From positions 1 to 34,484 of the IMG/VR virus record IMGVR_UViG_3300046804_003266: a DNA stretch of 34,484 nucleotides. One strand, written 5' to 3'. Every line of letters begins with the position of its first letter. Position 1 is the first letter of the stretch. Source of the DNA: a virus. Shown here piece after piece: positions 21,641 through 28,112 of the stretch. The notes beneath the pieces were generated by a model. The model searched no databases and had not been told where the DNA came from. It was given only the letters and a program-made list of their open reading frames with translations. The translations under genes and the position numbers were made by a program.

Positions 21641-22432
21641 ATGATTGGTTATAACCACTTAGGTAGAAATGGAAGACTTGGAAATCAAATGTTCCAGTAC
21701 GCCGCATTGAGAGGAATTGCAGCAAAACATGGATATGATTGGTGTATTCCTCCGAGTGATTTTCGCGTAGAACCAAAAGCTGGTGAAGAAAAAGATCATC
21801 AGCTTTTTGATGCTTTTAAACTGGAGTCCGTGAAAGAAGTTAAGGTTCTTGGCGCTCCTTACGTTCAAGAAAAAAGTTTTACTTTTGATGAAGACCTATT
21901 TGAAAACTGTAAGGATAATATTAATCTTTATGGATTTTTTCAGACCGAAAAATATTTTTCGCATATTGAAGGAGAAATCAAAAAAGACTTTTCTTTCAAA
22001 GATGAAATTTTAAAACCATGTAAAGAAATGTTTTCTTTTGGTGTAGAGACGATTTCTCTTCATATTCGTAGAGGAGATTATTTGGGTAAAGAGAATTATC
22101 ACCCTATTTGTTCAATGGAATACTACGAAGAAGCACTATCAAAACTTAATCCCGATATTCCTGTTGTTATTTTTTCCGATGATGCTCGTTGGTGTAAAGC
22201 GCAGGAAATTTTTGAATCTGATAGATTCCTTGTTTCAGAATCTAATAGTAATGTTGTTGATCTTTGCTTGATGACTATGTGCGACTATCATATTATTGCT
22301 AATTCGTCATTCTCTTGGTGGGGTGCTTGGTTATCTAATTCTAAAAAAGTAATTGCTCCTAAAAACTGGTTTGGTCCTAAAGCTGAATTGGATGATTCTG
22401 ATCTTGTTCCTCAGAGATGGGAAAGAATCTGA
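21641..22432 (+). CDS. GT11 family alpha-1,2-fucosyltransferase-like enzyme (copy 2)
   Basis: A close paralogue of 10825-11679: GRLGNQMFQYAALRG, then the same AAKHGYDWCIPP block, LHIRRGDY, VVIFSDDARW and ANSSFSWWGAWL. 263 aa, shorter in the loop after the RRGD motif. ATG at 21641 with a GAGGT ribosome site; upstream in-frame starts would lie in the previous gene. Two copies suggest two different acceptors or linkages on the same glycan. Confidence 0.88.
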   Translation: MIGYNHLGRNGRLGNQMFQYAALRGIAAKHGYDWCIPPSDFRVEPKAGEEKDHQLFDAFKLESVKEVKVLGAPYVQEKSFTFDEDLFENCKDNINLYGFFQTEKYFSHIEGEIKKDFSFKDEILKPCKEMFSFGVETISLHIRRGDYLGKENYHPICSMEYYEEALSKLNPDIPVVIFSDDARWCKAQEIFESDRFLVSESNSNVVDLCLMTMCDYHIIANSSFSWWGAWLSNSKKVIAPKNWFGPKAELDDSDLVPQRWERI

Positions 22433-23190
22433 TGAAAGAATTTTCTATTGCAATCCCCACACATGATCGTGGAGAGAATGGTCCTTTGTGGATGAGAGAA
22501 CTTTTAGAATCTTTGAAAGAACAAACCTTTCAAAATTTTGAAGTTGTTGTATCTGATCAAAGTAAAAATGATTTGATAATGAATGTGTGTGAGGAATACT
22601 CTGATATTTTTGAGTTTACTTATGTAAAGTATACTGGATCTGTACCTTGCGAAAATATTAATATTGCTTTAGATAATTGTACTGGTAGAATTATTAAAAT
22701 AATGTTTTCTGATGATATCTTTGTTAGAAAAGATTCTTTGGAAATAATTCACAGACAGTATAAAAACAAAGAATGCAAATGGGCCTTTAGTGGATTTTGT
22801 GGAACTAAAGATGGTAAAAATTTCTATGATGAGAAACTTCCACGGTGGACTGATTACATGCTTGAGGGTAGAAATCTTTTAAGTAGTCCTTCTGTGGTTT
22901 CTTTTTTGAATAAATCGAAAGTTTATTTTGATGAAAGATTAAAACTTTTTCTTGATACCGAGTTCTATCATAGAATGAGATGGAAAAATGGAATGCCCAA
23001 TATTATTCCAGAAGTTCTCGTAGCTAATAGAGATCATGATGATAGAATTAGCAGTCAGCAGCATTCTCAATATGATGCTTATTTTCATCATGAAGAAGGA
23101 AGTTGGATGGTAAATTCAAAAGAAATCGAGTATATTTACGAAAAGCATAGTAACTTTATTAAAGATAGAAGATATCCAGATGAGATTTGA
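22432..23190 (+). CDS. GT2 family glycosyltransferase
   Basis: The N-terminal strand-loop FSIAIPTHDRG, FEVVVSDQSKND and the IIKIMFSDDIF metal site are those of GT-A fold GT2 enzymes. 252 aa, no membrane segments, so a soluble transferase rather than a polysaccharide synthase. A late Arg/Asp/His-rich motif (NRDHDDRISSQQHS) is near the expected catalytic base region. It shares one base with the preceding stop and overlaps the next gene by 11 bases. Confidence 0.85.
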   Translation: MKEFSIAIPTHDRGENGPLWMRELLESLKEQTFQNFEVVVSDQSKNDLIMNVCEEYSDIFEFTYVKYTGSVPCENINIALDNCTGRIIKIMFSDDIFVRKDSLEIIHRQYKNKECKWAFSGFCGTKDGKNFYDEKLPRWTDYMLEGRNLLSSPSVVSFLNKSKVYFDERLKLFLDTEFYHRMRWKNGMPNIIPEVLVANRDHDDRISSQQHSQYDAYFHHEEGSWMVNSKEIEYIYEKHSNFIKDRRYPDEI

Positions 23191-23989
23191 TTTAACAGAA
23201 GCAACTTTTATAATACCGATTCGCATAGAATCTCCAGATAGACTTCGTAATGTTATTACTTCGACAGCATTTCTTTTAGAAAATTTTGATACTAATATCA
23301 TTATAAAAGAAGTGGACTCTGAATCTATCTTTCAAAGAGATGCTCTTCCAATTTTAAATGATATTCTTGATGTTGATATTAATATCAATCATATTTTTGA
23401 AAAGAGTAATGAACCACTCTTTCATCGTCAGAAAGTTCTGAATGAAATGATTGCTGAAGCAAAAACAGAAATCGTTGTAAATTATGATTGTGATGTTTTG
23501 CTTCCTTTAGATTCGTATCATGAAGCATATCAATCTATTCTTTTTCATACTCATGATGTAATCTATCCATATGGACAGGGAATGTATCAGCAACAAGTTA
23601 AAGCAACTGATGAGATTGTATCTGAGTTTTTGCAGACAGGAAATTATGATATCTTAAACAAGAATTCAAACTTACATACTTCTGATTTTGGTTGGGTACA
23701 ATTTTTTAATCGTCAAGTTTATATTGACGGTGGAATGGAGAATGAAAACTTTAAAGCATATGCTCCAGAAGACAAAGAAAGATTTTACAGATTTACAACT
23801 TTGGACTATAATGTAGGAAGAATTAATGATTATGTCTATCATTTAGAACATTCTAGAGGAGAAAATTCTTGGTTCAGTAATCCCTTTATGGTATCTAATA
23901 TGGAAGAGTGGGAAAAAATTCAAAAGATGAACAAGAATGAATTGCTAGAATATTATTCAACCCAACCATACCTCAAAAAGTATTTTTAA
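23180..23989 (+). CDS. GT-A glycosyltransferase (galactosyltransferase-like)
   Basis: TFIIPIRIESPDRLRN opens a GT-A fold, IVVNYDCDVLLP holds a DXD-type metal site, and GWVQFFNRQVYIDGGMENE, followed by the acidic PEDKERFYRF, resembles the GT7/GT27 C-terminal region (W..GG.NE..GWG.ED.E). Finding D.E after that motif supports galactosyl- or N-acetylgalactosaminyl-type transfer. 269 aa. It starts inside the preceding gene. Donor identity is uncertain. Confidence 0.72.
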   Translation: MRFDLTEATFIIPIRIESPDRLRNVITSTAFLLENFDTNIIIKEVDSESIFQRDALPILNDILDVDININHIFEKSNEPLFHRQKVLNEMIAEAKTEIVVNYDCDVLLPLDSYHEAYQSILFHTHDVIYPYGQGMYQQQVKATDEIVSEFLQTGNYDILNKNSNLHTSDFGWVQFFNRQVYIDGGMENENFKAYAPEDKERFYRFTTLDYNVGRINDYVYHLEHSRGENSWFSNPFMVSNMEEWEKIQKMNKNELLEYYSTQPYLKKYF

Positions 23990-23994
23990 ATAAA

Positions 23995-24780
23995 ATGGAT
24001 AAAAACAAGTCAGCATACAAACTTAAAAACCTTGGACCCATCTATTATATCAATCTTGATGGGGAACCAGATAGAAAAGCATATATGGAATATCAATTCA
24101 ACTATTGGGGGATTGAAAATTACACTCGTATTTCTGCTTATGATGGTAGAGATGACGATTTGAGTGATATTATTTCGGGTAGGTATCCTGAGATGATGAA
24201 TTCTGGTGAGGTTGGTTGTATTACTTCTCATTTGAAAGCAATCAAGCATTGGTATGAGACAAGTAATTCTCCCTATGCAATCATCATGGAAGATGATTGT
24301 AACTTAGATCTGGTTAAGTATTGGGATTTTACTTGGGACGACTTTTATTCAAAAATTCCTTATGATTGGGATGTAGTTCAAGTTGCAATTATTTGTACAG
24401 GAAGTTTACATGTAAAACTGCATAAGAGATTTGTAAATGATTTTTCAACAGCTTGCTACTTAATTACTCGTCATCATGCTGAAAAATTACTTAAGCATCA
24501 TGTTCGTGGTGATAAGTATAAACTTGATAATGGTGTTAAACCACGTCCAGTTGCTGATGATTTGATTTATAATTCAGGAAATACTTACAGCATTCCTCTT
24601 CTTCTTTACAGGATTGAACTTGGATCTTCTATCCACCCAGATCATATTGACGCTATCCACAAAGCTAATCATGATGGTCTTTTAAATTTCTGGCAACAAA
24701 CTGGAGCTCAAATAAAAATTTCGGATCTTATGGACTATGATCCTTATCTTGGACGAATTACTGAAGCAGAATCAAAATGA
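23995..24780 (+). CDS. GT25 family glycosyltransferase (LPS-type)
   Basis: IYYINLDGEPDRKAYMEYQF, GEVGCITSHLKAIKHW and IIMEDDC (Glu99-Asp100-Asp101) are the hallmark motifs of GT25, which includes LPS galactosyltransferases and collagen-type enzymes. STACYLITRHHAEKL is the usual following helix. 261 aa. Last gene of the cluster, 5 bases after its neighbour and followed by a palindrome and a strong terminator. Likely adds galactose or glucose to a lipooligosaccharide-like acceptor. Confidence 0.87.
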   Translation: MDKNKSAYKLKNLGPIYYINLDGEPDRKAYMEYQFNYWGIENYTRISAYDGRDDDLSDIISGRYPEMMNSGEVGCITSHLKAIKHWYETSNSPYAIIMEDDCNLDLVKYWDFTWDDFYSKIPYDWDVVQVAIICTGSLHVKLHKRFVNDFSTACYLITRHHAEKLLKHHVRGDKYKLDNGVKPRPVADDLIYNSGNTYSIPLLLYRIELGSSIHPDHIDAIHKANHDGLLNFWQQTGAQIKISDLMDYDPYLGRITEAESK

Positions 24781-24784
24781 TCAA

Positions 24785-24802
24785 GACAGTTTATAAACTG
24801 TC
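24785..24802. repeat. Perfect 18-base palindrome
   Basis: The sequence GACAGTTTA is followed at once by its exact reverse complement. With no loop it is more likely a dimeric-protein binding site than an RNA hairpin. It lies between the GT25 stop codon and a terminator. Confidence 0.6.
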
Positions 24803-24807
24803 CACTC

Positions 24808-24836
24808 GGGGGGTCACTACCCCCCTTTTCGTTTTA
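24808..24836 (+). terminator. Terminator of the glycan cluster
   Basis: Six G (24808-24813) pair with six C (24820-24825) around a 6-base loop, then TTTTCGTTTT. A TATAAT at 24835-24840 follows directly and may be the -10 box of the next gene, though no good -35 box sits 17 bases before it. Confidence 0.88.
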
Positions 24837-24862
24837 TAATAACTGCATGATCAATTTTCATC

Positions 24863-25108
24863 ATGAAACAAATTCTTAACTTCTACCTCGCTTCCGCTCT
24901 GACTGTTACTACTGCAGCAACTGCTGCCTGCTTTGTGTGGTATGTTCAAGAGTATGGTGCTGCTTATAAGTATCATAAAGTTGCTCCAGAAGTTTCTCAA
25001 ATTCATCGCAACAATTCTCTTTGGTTGGGATTGTGGGGTGGAATTTATGGTTTGACCGGAGTTGTGAGTGCTATTGGTCTTTCTCAAGGTATTAAAAAAG
25101 AACAATGA
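24863..25108 (+). CDS. Small two-span membrane protein (81 aa)
   Basis: There are two hydrophobic spans, at about residues 7-27 (FYLASALTVTTAATAACFVW) and 52-73 (LWLGLWGGIYGLTGVVSAIG), joined by a polar loop with Tyr, Lys and His. The first could instead be a signal peptide. Start ATG at 24863, 22 bases after a TATAAT. It overlaps the next tiny gene by 4 bases. Unknown function; membrane location is the only safe statement. Confidence 0.7.
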   Translation: MKQILNFYLASALTVTTAATAACFVWYVQEYGAAYKYHKVAPEVSQIHRNNSLWLGLWGGIYGLTGVVSAIGLSQGIKKEQ

Positions 25109-25215
25109 AACTATTTCTTCTTACTTTGCTTTGCGTCCCTCTGATTTTTGTTGGAGGAACCGTTGCCTATAATGCAATTAACAGTATTCAAGTAGAACTC
25201 CCGACTCCAAATTAG
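25105..25215 (+). CDS. 36-aa membrane or exported peptide
   Basis: ATG at 25105 overlaps the previous TGA; TAG at 25213-25215. A Lys followed by a strong hydrophobic stretch (LFLLTLLCVPLIFVGGTVAY) then a short polar tail ending PTPN. It could be a membrane peptide or a secreted one with an uncleaved signal. The Cys at residue 10 is inside the hydrophobic run, not a lipobox. Supported by coupling only. Confidence 0.55.
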   Translation: MKLFLLTLLCVPLIFVGGTVAYNAINSIQVELPTPN

Positions 25216-25218
25216 GTA

Positions 25219-25247
25219 TTGACTATTACCTAGAAGTCTGTTATGAT
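25219..25247 (+). promoter_or_regulatory. Promoter of the porin gene (sigma70-type)
   Basis: TTGACT (25219-25224), a 17-base spacer and TATGAT (25242-25247). Predicted initiation near 25254 is at the foot of the first leader hairpin. A late-like CTAAATAA (25281-25288) lies downstream and may give a second, shorter leader. Confidence 0.75.
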
Positions 25248-25254
25248 TATTGTT

Positions 25255-25382
25255 GAGTCTTAAGATTTGCTTAAGACTCTCTAAATAATCACGCATGATC
25301 AGCGCCCCAATTACTCGCGCTATCATGTAATCCACAATACAAAGGGTTTGTAAAACCCTGAAGTACAATGTCGTTTAGTACT
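25255..25382 (+). promoter_or_regulatory. Multi-hairpin 5' leader of the porin mRNA
   Basis: Four inverted repeats in tandem: a perfect 10-bp stem GAGTCTTAAG/CTTAAGACTC (25255-25264, 25270-25279); an 11-bp stem with one bulge, CATGAT plus AGCGC with GCGCT plus ATCATG (25294-25305, 25317-25327); AGGGTTT/AAACCCT with a 3-base loop (25343-25349, 25353-25359); and AGTAC/GTACT (25362-25366, 25378-25382). The leader is about 140 bases. It probably controls stability or translation of an abundant mRNA. Confidence 0.55.
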
Positions 25383-25396
25383 AAAAAACAAACTTT

Positions 25397-26869
25397 ATGA
25401 AACTCAAACAACTGATGCTTGCACCTGTTGCTCTGGGAATGGTTGCTCCTGTTGCTGCGAATGCCGCAGATCTTAATATGGCTGCAGTCAACCAATATAC
25501 TTCTTCTGAGCAGGTTACAAGTGTTAATCAACTATCTGATGTTCAACCCTCGGATTGGGCATATCAGGCACTCAGCAACCTTGTAGAACGTTATGGTTGC
25601 GTTGCTGGTTATCCTAACGGCACCTTTGGTGGTGGTAAGGCAATGACTCGTTTTGAGGCAGCAGCACTTCTGAATGCTTGCCTTGACCGTGTGACTGAAA
25701 ACACTGATGAACTTCAGCGTCTTGCTAATGAGTTCCGCAATGAACTCACTGTAATTCAAGGTAAAGTTGCAAGTCTTGAAACCAAAGTTGGTCAACTGGA
25801 AGCAACCCAGTTCTCCACCACTACCAAACTGCGTGGTGAAGCAAACTTTGTTCTTGGTGGTGTTCCTGGTGCAAAACTTACTAATGGAACTAACGTTGGT
25901 AATACTGCATTCAATTATGACCTTCGACTGAACCTTGATACTTCGTTCACTGGTAAGGATCTGCTCCGCACTCGTCTGCGTTCTGGTAACTTCTCCAGTC
26001 AACCTTTTGGTTCTTCCGCTTCTCTGTTCAAACTGGACAAGGCAGAAACTCTTGCTAATCAAGTAACTCTGGATCGTCTGTACTACCAGACCCCTGGACT
26101 TGCTAAGGGTGTAACTCTTACCGCTGGTCCTCTGGTTCGTAACACCGAGATGGCTTGGATTCCTACTGCTTATCGTTCTGAAGTTCTTGACTTCTTTGCT
26201 GTTGGTGGTGCTCCTGGCGTTTATAACAAGGCAACTGGTGCTGGTTTTGGTGCTCAGTATGCAGGTAAGAACGGCATTGTTGCTGGTCTAAACTATGTTG
26301 CTCAGAACGGTGCTGACTCTTCTACTGGTGTGTTCAATGAAGCAGGTGCTCTGAACGTTCTTGCACAACTTGGTTACCGTGCTCCTCAGTTCGGTGCTGC
26401 CTTCGGTTACCGTTATGGTACTGCAGGAACCCGTGTTCGCACCTTCAACGGTGTTGCTGGTAACTCTGGTCTTCTTGCATCTAATCAGACTTCTAACGGT
26501 TATGCTCTGAATGCCTACTGGCAACCCAAGACCTCTGGTATCATTCCTTCCGTGAGCGGTGCTTATGGTTGGAACACCGTGAGTGGTCCTGCAACTCCTA
26601 ATGCTGCTACTAACAACCAAACTTGGTTTGCTGGTCTTCAGTGGAGTGATGTGTTTGCTAAGGGCAATGGTGCTGGTGTTGCTTATGGTCAACCTGGCAA
26701 TGCTTCTGGTCTCTCTGAGAAGGCTCAAATGCTTGAGATCTTCTACAAGTACCGTGTGAGTGATAACATCAGTGTGACCCCTGCTCTGCTTTATGTCACT
26801 AACAATCAGGCATTCCAAAATGCTTCTGATAACTGGGGTGGTGTGATCCAGACTAAGTTTACGTTCTGA
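25397..26869 (+). CDS. Cyanobacterial-type SLH-domain porin (OprB-like)
   Basis: The 490-aa protein begins with a signal peptide (MKLKQLMLAPVALGMVAPVA, cleavage near ANAAD), then one SLH domain (residues about 45-100: VQPSDWAYQALSNLVERYGC, GYPNGTFGG, MTRFEAAALLNACL) that anchors to the cell wall, a coiled coil (about 103-138) and a long beta-barrel of alternating strands ending in the typical terminal Phe (TKFTF). This is the architecture of abundant cyanobacterial outer-membrane porins. Its base composition differs from the neighbours: 26 G/C in bases 25981-26040 against 14 in 14641-14700. It was probably taken from a host and may replace a host porin or alter permeability during infection. 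Confidence 0.9.
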   Translation: MKLKQLMLAPVALGMVAPVAANAADLNMAAVNQYTSSEQVTSVNQLSDVQPSDWAYQALSNLVERYGCVAGYPNGTFGGGKAMTRFEAAALLNACLDRVTENTDELQRLANEFRNELTVIQGKVASLETKVGQLEATQFSTTTKLRGEANFVLGGVPGAKLTNGTNVGNTAFNYDLRLNLDTSFTGKDLLRTRLRSGNFSSQPFGSSASLFKLDKAETLANQVTLDRLYYQTPGLAKGVTLTAGPLVRNTEMAWIPTAYRSEVLDFFAVGGAPGVYNKATGAGFGAQYAGKNGIVAGLNYVAQNGADSSTGVFNEAGALNVLAQLGYRAPQFGAAFGYRYGTAGTRVRTFNGVAGNSGLLASNQTSNGYALNAYWQPKTSGIIPSVSGAYGWNTVSGPATPNAATNNQTWFAGLQWSDVFAKGNGAGVAYGQPGNASGLSEKAQMLEIFYKYRVSDNISVTPALLYVTNNQAFQNASDNWGGVIQTKFTF

Positions 26870-26901
26870 TTTTCTAACAAAATTAAGTATAAATTACTAC
26901 C

Positions 26902-26928
26902 AGGGGCGCTTGACGCCCCTTTCTTTTT
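26902..26928 (+). terminator. Terminator of the porin gene
   Basis: AGGGGCG (26902-26908) pairs with CGCCCCT (26914-26920) around a 5-base loop, then a T-rich tract with one C. The loop and descending arm hold the -35 box of the hli promoter. Confidence 0.9.
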
Positions 26929-26938
26929 CCTATATAAT
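26910..26938 (+). promoter_or_regulatory. Promoter of the hli operon, embedded in the terminator
   Basis: TTGACG (26910-26915) in the terminator hairpin, exactly 17 bases, then a perfect TATAAT (26933-26938). Predicted initiation near 26945, about 20 bases before the hli ATG. Confidence 0.88.
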
Positions 26939-26965
26939 TGTGTAACAATTCGTAATAAAACGAAA

Positions 26966-27160
26966 ATGACTGTAACAACTAATGATCGTGGGCAACAAAA
27001 CATGTGGGCAAAAGAACCCACAATGTACTACGAAAACTATGGTATGCTCACTCCCAATCAAGTCAAAGAACGTACTAATGGACGTTGGGCGATGATGGGA
27101 ATTGTAGCTGGCTTGATTTCTTACGCCGCTACTGGTAAACTATTTTTTGGAGTCTTCTAA
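26966..27160 (+). CDS. hli: High-light-inducible protein (HLIP, 64 aa)
   Basis: The C-terminal helix carries the chlorophyll-binding HLIP motif (NGRWAMMGIVAGLISYAATG), in which Glu, Asn and Arg bind pigment. The N-terminal 35 residues are polar. HLIPs dissipate excess light energy and protect photosystem II assembly; phage copies are thought to preserve photosynthesis during infection. It is driven by a near-consensus promoter and heads a small operon with a second, shorter hli and two tiny genes. Confidence 0.95.
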   Translation: MTVTTNDRGQQNMWAKEPTMYYENYGMLTPNQVKERTNGRWAMMGIVAGLISYAATGKLFFGVF

Positions 27161-27170
27161 AGTAAAAATC

Positions 27171-27329
27171 ATGGATCCATTTGATTCTAAAAAGGTTACT
27201 GAAATCTGGGCAGACATCAAATTCATCCCTGCAGATCCTAAAAGGAAACCAGTTTCCGAAACTACTAAAAAAACAAGATTTCAAAAAATTCTTAAACACT
27301 TAAAAGATATTAGGAGATTTTTCAAATGA
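27171..27329 (+). CDS. Basic small protein between the two hli genes (52 aa)
   Basis: ATG at 27171, 10 bases after the first hli, preferred over a TTG at 27147 that overlaps it. The protein begins MDPFDSKKVTEIWADIKF and turns strongly basic (KKTRFQKILKHLKDIRRFFK), forming an amphipathic cationic helix at the C-terminus that could lie on a membrane or bind nucleic acid. It overlaps the second hli by 4 bases. No known family. Confidence 0.65.
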   Translation: MDPFDSKKVTEIWADIKFIPADPKRKPVSETTKKTRFQKILKHLKDIRRFFK

Positions 27330-27445
27330 ATAAACTTTTTACAGAAAAGGCAGAACGTATTAATGGTTGGGCGGCAATGATCGGTATTGTTGCTGCTATG
27401 GGTTCATATCTAACCACAGGTCAAGTAATCCCTGGAGTTTGGTGA
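27326..27445 (+). CDS. hli: High-light-inducible protein, minimal form (39 aa)
   Basis: ATG at 27326, TGA at 27443-27445. The peptide is almost only the HLIP helix: ERINGWAAMIGIVAAMGSYL, with the pigment-binding Glu, Asn and Gly, then TTGQVIPGVW. The usual Arg after Asn-Gly is replaced by Trp directly (NGWAAMIG), as in many cyanophage HLIPs. Coupled to both neighbours. It probably forms dimers with chlorophyll and carotenoid in the thylakoid membrane. Confidence 0.9.
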   Translation: MNKLFTEKAERINGWAAMIGIVAAMGSYLTTGQVIPGVW

Positions 27446-27531
27446 TGACTGAAGTAATCTGGACAATCACAACTGTTGCATTTTTTGTGATTTTGGGTTA
27501 TGCTGTAGATCAATTATCTGAAACTTATTGA
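27445..27531 (+). CDS. 28-aa single-span peptide at the end of the hli operon
   Basis: ATG at 27445 shares one base with the hli stop; TGA at 27529-27531. One hydrophobic span (VIWTITTVAFFVILGYAV) flanked by acidic residues (MTE at the start, DQLSETY at the end). Similar in shape to tiny photosystem subunits, but no particular one matches. The operon context suggests a thylakoid peptide. Confidence 0.5.
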   Translation: MTEVIWTITTVAFFVILGYAVDQLSETY

Positions 27532-27538
27532 AAAGATT

Positions 27539-28051
27539 ATGTTTGTACCATCTGTAGATTTGATGTTCCGCGAAAGTGGAGAATTTGTTCCTCGCAGTAC
27601 TGAAGAACTTTTTAAAGTAAAAAGAGTTGTTCTTTTCTCCCTACCTGGAGCTTTTACTCCAACCTGCAGTGCTTATCAGTTGCCTGGGTTTGAGGAAAAA
27701 TATTCTGAATTTATTTCAAAAGGTATTGATGCAATTTATTGCGTTTCCGTAAATGATCCATTTGTGATGAATGCATGGGGAAAATCTCTTGGAATTGAGA
27801 AGGTTAAATTGATTCCTGATGGAAATGGGGAATTTACTTCAGGAATGAATATGTTAGTTTCAAAATTCAATGTTGGATTTGCATATCGTTCTTGGCGCTA
27901 TGCTGCTGTTATTGATAACTGTTTCATTGAAAAACTTTTCGTGGAACCCGGTAAGTCTGATAACTGCCCAGATGATCCTTACGTTGAAACTACTCCTGAT
28001 AAAGTTCTTGAATATGTAACTGCAAATCAAAAAGTTAGGGTAACCGAATAA
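27539..28051 (+). CDS. Peroxiredoxin (Prx5 / type II-like)
   Basis: The peroxidatic Cys43 lies in LPGAFTPTCSAYQLPGFEE, the exact type II peroxiredoxin motif; Arg in the later SWRYAAVIDN region completes the active site. IDAIYCVSVNDPFVMNAWGK is also conserved. The enzyme reduces H2O2 and organic peroxides using thioredoxin or glutaredoxin; type II members usually have a second Cys about 25 residues after the first, here replaced by Cys69 (YCVSVND). 170 aa. It follows the hli operon by 7 bases and ends at a strong terminator. Fits a phage strategy against light-driven oxidative stress. Confidence 0.92.
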   Translation: MFVPSVDLMFRESGEFVPRSTEELFKVKRVVLFSLPGAFTPTCSAYQLPGFEEKYSEFISKGIDAIYCVSVNDPFVMNAWGKSLGIEKVKLIPDGNGEFTSGMNMLVSKFNVGFAYRSWRYAAVIDNCFIEKLFVEPGKSDNCPDDPYVETTPDKVLEYVTANQKVRVTE

Positions 28052-28058
28052 TAAATGA

Positions 28059-28081
28059 AGCGCCAAAAAGGCGCTTTTTTT
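28059..28081 (+). terminator. Terminator after the peroxiredoxin gene
   Basis: AGCGCC (28059-28064) pairs with GGCGCT (28070-28075) around AAAAA, followed by seven T. A late promoter begins at the last T. Confidence 0.92.
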
Positions 28082-28088
28082 ATAAATA
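28081..28088 (+). promoter_or_regulatory. T4-type late promoter of the lysis module
   Basis: TATAAATA at 28081-28088, directly joined to the terminator T-tract and 25 bases before the C39-like peptidase gene. Late timing fits lysis functions. Confidence 0.8.
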
Positions 28089-28112
28089 TCTCAGTGTTTA
28101 AAGAAATATCAA

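Noticed and set aside
25532-26818. Two long leftward frames of 176 codons inside the porin gene
   Set aside because: Opposite-strand shadows of a codon-biased gene; no start signals or recognisable domains.
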